A stretch of DNA of 64,000 bases from Pasteuria penetrans (lineage in GTDB: Bacteria > Bacillota > Bacilli > Thermoactinomycetales > Thermoactinomycetaceae): positions 62,001 through 126,000 of the forward strand of contig NZ_UZAC03000001.1 of NCBI RefSeq assembly GCF_900538055.1. The letters run 5' to 3'. Of the stretch, positions 59,761-64,000 are shown piece after piece; position 1 is the first letter of the stretch, and each line of letters begins with the position of its first letter. Made by a program: the position numbers and the translations under genes. The notes below the pieces were generated by a model. The model saw only the letters and a program-made list of their open reading frames with translations. It was not told where the DNA came from and ran no database searches.

Positions 59761-62058
59761 GTGAAAGTGACATTTTTATCTTGTGTGGTTTGTATGATCC
59801 GCAGACGACCACAACCCTATCTGGGTCTGCTGTTGAATGCGATCGTTATTTCATCAGTAATTTTTGCTTATGCATCGTTTATGTTTCATCCCCAGCTACA
59901 GATGTTCAAGGATACCATGGAATCCATGTTTGAGTTCATGTTTTATGTACTCATGGCCTGTTCCTTTTTTTCCATTTTTTATTCTCTGCTCACGCTGTAC
60001 AAGGGCCGACAGGAACAATTGGGAACCCTTCTGCTCCTGGGTATGGAACCCAAACAGTTGCGGATCATGCTAGCATCAGAAAGCATGTTCATAGGTTTTT
60101 GTGCTGTGATCTTCGGGGCGTTGTTGGGTGTGGTTTTGAACTTAGGATTTGAGTCCTTTACCACTACCTTCATTGAATATGCACAGTTGGATTTCCATTT
60201 TTCATGGGGCGCTCTCGGAATCACGGTGGCTTCTTCCTTGATAGTATTCCTATCGGCTTCCATAGTCATGGCTCTTTTCGTGCGAAATCAAAAGGTAATT
60301 CAACTCTTGCGGGGCAAGAGGAGGATGGACGATAAACCAGAGCCCCCAGGGGGGTCGTTGCGAGCCCTCGTGTCGTTTCTCTTTTTGGAGATTGTGTTCT
60401 CGGTTCTCTTCTTTCTACCCCTTGATACTTTTGGTAAATTCCCGGATTCTGTCAAGTTTATAGTTCCTATCGGCACGGTTCTGACTTTTGTGGGCTCCTA
60501 CCTTTTCTATCGCCAGGGGAGCGTGGGCCTAGCGAAGTGGTTTCGTTGGAATCGATCCTTCTCTTGGCGAGGGATACGGCTACTGTGGATGGGGAATTTG
60601 GCGCATCGATTGCGCGATAATTCCCGTTTTTTCTGGTTTCTTTCCATGCTCCTGTTGATTCTTTTTACTTCGGTGAGCGTTGTGGTGGCCCTATTCAAGG
60701 AGGTTGATATCAAGGTTACAACGGATGGGGATACAGGGAATACCGGTATCACATTGGATACGTCGAAGTCCCCGGAAACGGAGCAGGGGATGAGGGAAGC
60801 TCCCCTGCTCATTTATCGATTCCTAGGAGGGGAGGGGGAGGGTGACTGCCGTGCACACAAAAGTTTTCAGTCGATGGATCAGATCCTCCGGGTGGATGGT
60901 GGTTTGTTGCGCGTAGATTCGAAGCCTCTGGTTCTTTTGAACCGGGAAAACCCTATCCTGTCCCGTTTTGGTTTTTCAGAAAATCGTGGACCCGGGGGTT
61001 CTGGGGACCTAAGTCCGCGGGAAGAGGCATCTGCAAAGGAGTTCAAGAAGTATGTGTCCTTAGTGGGGGAAAAGGAAAGAGCTCTGAAAGAGGGAAGTAC
61101 AAAAGGCCAGAGATTCCTCGAGGAGCATTCCGAGGGAATTTACTGGTCCGAGAGAGACTACAATGAGATGATGAGAAAGTATGGGGGGGCGCCGTTGTCC
61201 CTTGCTGATGATGCCGCTGTTTTGCTGTGTCAGGCGGAGACGGGGGATTGTTCGGAGACAACCCTCAATCCATTGCCAGCGAAATTTGGCGTTAGGAAAT
61301 GGGACCGTTTGACCCAGGGGAAATTGATGTTGCCACCCCTGAAGTATCACCTTCACCCTTCAGCTGATACTTTGGTGGAAGGATTTGTACCACAGTGGGT
61401 AGTGGGGAAACAGGTGTATGATCATATTTCCCGCCAATCCGATGTCAAAAAGGTGCAGGATGTTAGTTATATATCCGCGCAGGGTAAGGTGAATTCCCAA
61501 GTCCTTGGGGTGTTGTCCTCCGCTAGTATGTTGGATCGAAAGGATCCCGGTCATGTTTCCGGGGATAAGAATTCCCGTGGGGCATCGGGTCATATTGTTT
61601 ATAATAGAATTTCTGAGTATAATATAAAATGGGTTATCGTTTTGGTTTTGCTTTCCCTGCTCATCATCTCTCTTGTTTTTGTTTTCATTGCCGGTAATTT
61701 TTTATTGCTTCGGATTTATAACGACATGGAGGATCAACAACAACAATTTTTTAACCTGCTGAGAATTGGTTTTTCAATGTATCAACTGCAAAGGTCTATC
61801 ATTATTCAAATCGCTCTGCTTTTTTCCCTACCCTTACTGTTGGCTGTCATCCTAACGGCCGGTGCACTTTACTATCTAGTTCGTTCCCTGGAATACCTTG
61901 TCCCCTTGTCCGTGGGGCAAGAGGGCGAGATCGATGCTTTATCGCCTATGGTATCTGCTTCTGGGCAAGTCATTGTCGTATTTTTGGGTATTCAAACCAT
62001 AATGTTTTTGCTGGCCTGTTTATCAGTATTGTACAAGGTAAGGAAGCGTTTCGTTTGA
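59761..62058 (+). CDS. BceB/FtsX-type ABC transporter permease
   Basis: 765 residues from a GTG at 59761 after GGGGAGG. Ten predicted helices: one near 20-40, three in the FtsX block (with GRQEQLGTLLLLGMEPKQL), three more to about 315, then an extracytoplasmic domain of about 300 residues (SERDYNEMMRKYGGAPL; SETTLNPLPAKFGVRK, also seen in the 31456 paralogue), and three C-terminal helices with QQQFFNLLRIGFSMYQLQRS. This is the BceB layout, with a large outer domain. Paired with precursor E; no ATPase gene before or after it. Role inferred as peptide sensing, export or self-protection. Confidence 0.88.
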   Translation: MKVTFLSCVVCMIRRRPQPYLGLLLNAIVISSVIFAYASFMFHPQLQMFKDTMESMFEFMFYVLMACSFFSIFYSLLTLYKGRQEQLGTLLLLGMEPKQLRIMLASESMFIGFCAVIFGALLGVVLNLGFESFTTTFIEYAQLDFHFSWGALGITVASSLIVFLSASIVMALFVRNQKVIQLLRGKRRMDDKPEPPGGSLRALVSFLFLEIVFSVLFFLPLDTFGKFPDSVKFIVPIGTVLTFVGSYLFYRQGSVGLAKWFRWNRSFSWRGIRLLWMGNLAHRLRDNSRFFWFLSMLLLILFTSVSVVVALFKEVDIKVTTDGDTGNTGITLDTSKSPETEQGMREAPLLIYRFLGGEGEGDCRAHKSFQSMDQILRVDGGLLRVDSKPLVLLNRENPILSRFGFSENRGPGGSGDLSPREEASAKEFKKYVSLVGEKERALKEGSTKGQRFLEEHSEGIYWSERDYNEMMRKYGGAPLSLADDAAVLLCQAETGDCSETTLNPLPAKFGVRKWDRLTQGKLMLPPLKYHLHPSADTLVEGFVPQWVVGKQVYDHISRQSDVKKVQDVSYISAQGKVNSQVLGVLSSASMLDRKDPGHVSGDKNSRGASGHIVYNRISEYNIKWVIVLVLLSLLIISLVFVFIAGNFLLLRIYNDMEDQQQQFFNLLRIGFSMYQLQRSIIIQIALLFSLPLLLAVILTAGALYYLVRSLEYLVPLSVGQEGEIDALSPMVSASGQVIVVFLGIQTIMFLLACLSVLYKVRKRFV

Positions 62059-62085
62059 TCGATTCTAGATAGGAACGTGTAAACA

Positions 62086-62112
62086 TAGGGGGACCAGGAG
62101 TCCCCCCTTTTC
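62086..62112 (+). terminator. Intrinsic terminator after the permease
   Basis: GGGGGAC-CAGGA-GTCCCCC stem followed by TTTTCTGTT, 30 bases after the permease stop. Confidence 0.85.
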
Positions 62113-62329
62113 TGTTCACTGTGTTGCAAATGTTCCGTTGGTTCTTTCTTGTTTTTTCGTGCGATATAAAAAATCTCCATTGGTTGTCCCCTGTGTGCTC
62201 TGTACTCCCACTTGTCCCGGTCCTCTATGAGGATCGTTGATTTCTGGGGGGACCCTTGTGCCCTTATCCTTCATTGTTCTGCTGTTTTCTGTACGGTTCC
62301 GTGCTCTTTTCTCTCTGCATCAATTCTTA

Positions 62330-62405
62330 TTTGGTCCCTTATACAGCCCTCCCTCAAACGTTGGACACCTGGAACCAGGTCTTCAAAAATCCCCTCGCTC
62401 CCCTG
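62330..62405 (+). pseudogene. Small IS256 transposase relic
   Basis: Plus-strand frame reads LPQTLDTWNQVFKNPLAP, matching PPETLDTWNQVFENLRSR of the relic at 2584-3320. Nothing else of the transposase remains. Confidence 0.6.
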
Positions 62406-62540
62406 CATCGGTTCCCTTTCGATTTCTGCTGCTGGTGATGGGTTGGGTACCAGGTTCCTGGGCCCCTTCTTTTTCGCCGTTTTTTTCCGTCCTGGTTCTG
62501 TGTATCGTGTCGTGCTCTATGAGGGATGGGGGAGGGGCCC

Positions 62541-63272
62541 CCGAAACCGGCAGGTGGTAAGCAGGTTTCAAACCACCCAGTGCTGCTGTTGTAAAGAGCA
62601 ATGGTGGTGAACGTTCTGGGAAAAGGCAGGACGAAAGAATTCTGTCAGGTGTGAATCAGGGAGATTAGTAAAGCGAACCATTGGAGGAAAACATCGAAAG
62701 GCGCAGTTGATGTCGAAACAAGGGTATCGGACCCTATCCTTGGAACGAAGCCATGGAGGGCGAACCACCTACTGTCCTGGCGGCATCCGGTGCACAGATG
62801 GAATGAACCTGATGTAGGCCCTCATAGGGAACCACGAGAGACTGTCGCACGGACACCTGGCCTTAGCCAGGTGTAAAAAGGGCCAAGGGTATACCGAGGC
62901 CTTCCGTGAACAGAGTCGGATCAACTCATAGTAGTGAAGAAACCCTTGTAATGAGGGTGGAGCGAAGGGGTTGAATGGTCTGCCTGACCAGCCAACGTAC
63001 AATCCGAAGCAAGGAGATGATCGTGGGTTAGACCCGATGGGTCTAACTGGACGCACAATCTGCGATAAGGAGATGATCGCAAGTTGGACCAGACAACATG
63101 GGATCGAAACCCGTATAGAACACAGCAGAGGAAGGTACGAAGAACGTGACACCAGACTGGTGTTTTAAATGGGGAAAATCCTATGGGATCATAAGAGCCA
63201 CATAATGCGAGAGTAGTACGTGTGGTTCTGTGAGAGGGTTGACTGAGATGCCCAGCCCCAGCCCTACTCGAC
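62541..63272 (+). mobile_element. ORF-less group II intron, 5'-truncated
   Basis: Matches the complete intron from CCGGCAGGTGGTAAGCAGGTTT onward. Domain V at 63195-63229 (GAGCCACATAATGCGAGAG...GTGTGGTTCT) and domain VI ending CTACTCGAC. About 70 bases of the 5' end are missing, so it should not splice. No RT frame. Confidence 0.85.
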
Positions 63273-63329
63273 GACGCCCTTATGGGTCCCGTTGGGTCCC
63301 TGTTCTTAGATCATTCTTTCATCACATGA

Positions 63330-63563
63330 GAAAAAATTTTAAAAAATGATTAATTTATAATTAAAACAAAAAATATGTTATTTATGTAAATAAAGTATAA
63401 TTATACGAATTAAATAGATGTTGAATAGAAATAATATTGAACTCAATCCTTTTTTCCTTGGGTTGCCAATACATAGTACCATATATTATGATCTTGCTTG
63501 TACCTATTTTTTACATTGATTAGGTATAATATTTTAGTATAGAAGAAGGCTTACCTTTAAGAA
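63330..63563 (+). promoter_or_regulatory. Conserved upstream region of precursor F
   Basis: First 170 bases nearly identical to the region upstream of precursor E, although the two coding sequences belong to different subfamilies. Continues CTTGTACCTATTTTTTACA...GGTATAATATTTTAG before the ribosome site AGAAGAAGG. The proximal GTAGCATTA block is absent. Confidence 0.65.
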
Positions 63564-64000
63564 ATGTCAAAGATAAAAATATCCAAAAAAACGTTCTCTG
63601 GAGTTGCACCACTTGTTTTAGCAACAATCGCTTTTGCATCTGGGGTCGAGGTCGCGCCCGCGTCCAGCATTGTGGAATCCACCGCAGAAGCAGTGCCAAT
63701 GTCTCCAGATAGTGTATCATCGAAAGAGGTAGTACCAACGTTGCCAAACAAGAACGGACCAGAAGAAACAACACCAGTGTCCCCAGATCATGTACCACCG
63801 AAAGAGGTGGTGCCAACACTGCCAGACAAGAACGGACCAGAGATGAAGTTGCAGAGGAGGGATAAACGTTTTTGGGGTGAAACGTGTGAAACACATCGGT
63901 TGGTTGGGATGGCTATAGGAGGTATCCCTGGAATATTTACTGGTCCCGCCGGACCCTTCGTTATAGGGGCTGGAATGATTGCTGGTGGGCGAGCAGCAGA
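63564..64000 (+). CDS. Secreted peptide precursor F, C-terminus beyond window
   Basis: 145 complete codons, open at the window end. Signal peptide MSKIKISKKTFSGVAPLVLA... to about residue 33. The pro-region has two copies of an S-P-D-x-V-x2-K-E-V-V-P-T-L-P-x-K-N-G-P-E module (47-67 and 73-93). RRDKR at 98-102 gives R-x-K-R, then FWGETCETHRLVGMAIGG and further Gly-rich hydrophobic sequence, matching precursor D. The last residues and any permease partner lie outside the window. Confidence 0.8.
   Translation, partial: MSKIKISKKTFSGVAPLVLATIAFASGVEVAPASSIVESTAEAVPMSPDSVSSKEVVPTLPNKNGPEETTPVSPDHVPPKEVVPTLPDKNGPEMKLQRRDKRFWGETCETHRLVGMAIGGIPGIFTGPAGPFVIGAGMIAGGRAA

Overview
The window looks like a chromosomal segment of an endospore-forming member of the Bacillales (Bacillota). 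Housekeeping gene order is Bacillus-like: glmU-prs-ctc-pth(spoVC)-fin-mfd; secG-rnr-smpB-ssrA; ftsE-ftsX-...-ctp-uvrB-uvrA; gap-pgk-tpiA-gpmI-eno. The anti-sigma-F gene fin between pth and mfd points to sporulation. Non-ATG starts with strong Shine-Dalgarno sites are common (mfd TTG, eno TTG, rnr GTG, tpiA GTG). I cannot name the species. The content (many secreted low-complexity proteins, decayed mobile elements) would suit a host-associated spore-former such as a Pasteuria-like parasite, but that is only a guess.

Layout. 1-8700: accessory region with a partial BceB/FtsX-type permease, a dead group II intron, an IS256 relic, two secreted peptide precursors, a CPBP intramembrane protease and an unknown membrane protein. 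8700-20380: housekeeping block on the minus strand, mfd back to secG, including tRNA-Thr and tmRNA. 20400-38500: second accessory region with IS1182, IS3 and group II intron remnants, two large secreted proteins, further peptide precursors and a second permease. 38570-49950: uvrA, uvrB, an S41 protease, two M23 hydrolases, ftsX and ftsE. 50870-57830: glycolytic cluster. 58230-64000: tRNA-Arg, a peptide precursor plus third permease, a group II intron relic, and another precursor running off the end.

The most interesting content is a dispersed family of small secreted precursors (five intact or window-truncated members with the site, one divergent member, one pseudogene). Each has an N-terminal signal peptide, a pro-region with a repeated V-x-(D/N)-(L/V)-S-L-P-T or V-V-P-T-L-P-type motif, a furin/kexin-like R-x-K-R site, and a short variable C-terminal peptide. 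Two C-terminal peptides share a C-x3-C...C-x-C-x-G-x2-H-D-H framework, one is an Ala/Gly helix with a His-rich tail, and two are Gly-rich hydrophobic peptides. Three times a precursor lies upstream of, and co-directional with, a ten-TM BceB-like permease; once it lies upstream of a CPBP protease. Most share a conserved upstream DNA block. Two large secreted proteins in the window also carry R-x-[KR]-R sites. This reads either as a family of bacteriocin-like peptides with immunity/transport partners, or as host-furin-activated effectors. Sequence alone cannot decide.

Mobile elements are nearly all relics: at least six fragments of one group II intron family (one full-length ORF-less copy), two IS256 relics, two IS1182-like relics and two IS3 orfA relics. 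No CRISPR array or rRNA was seen.
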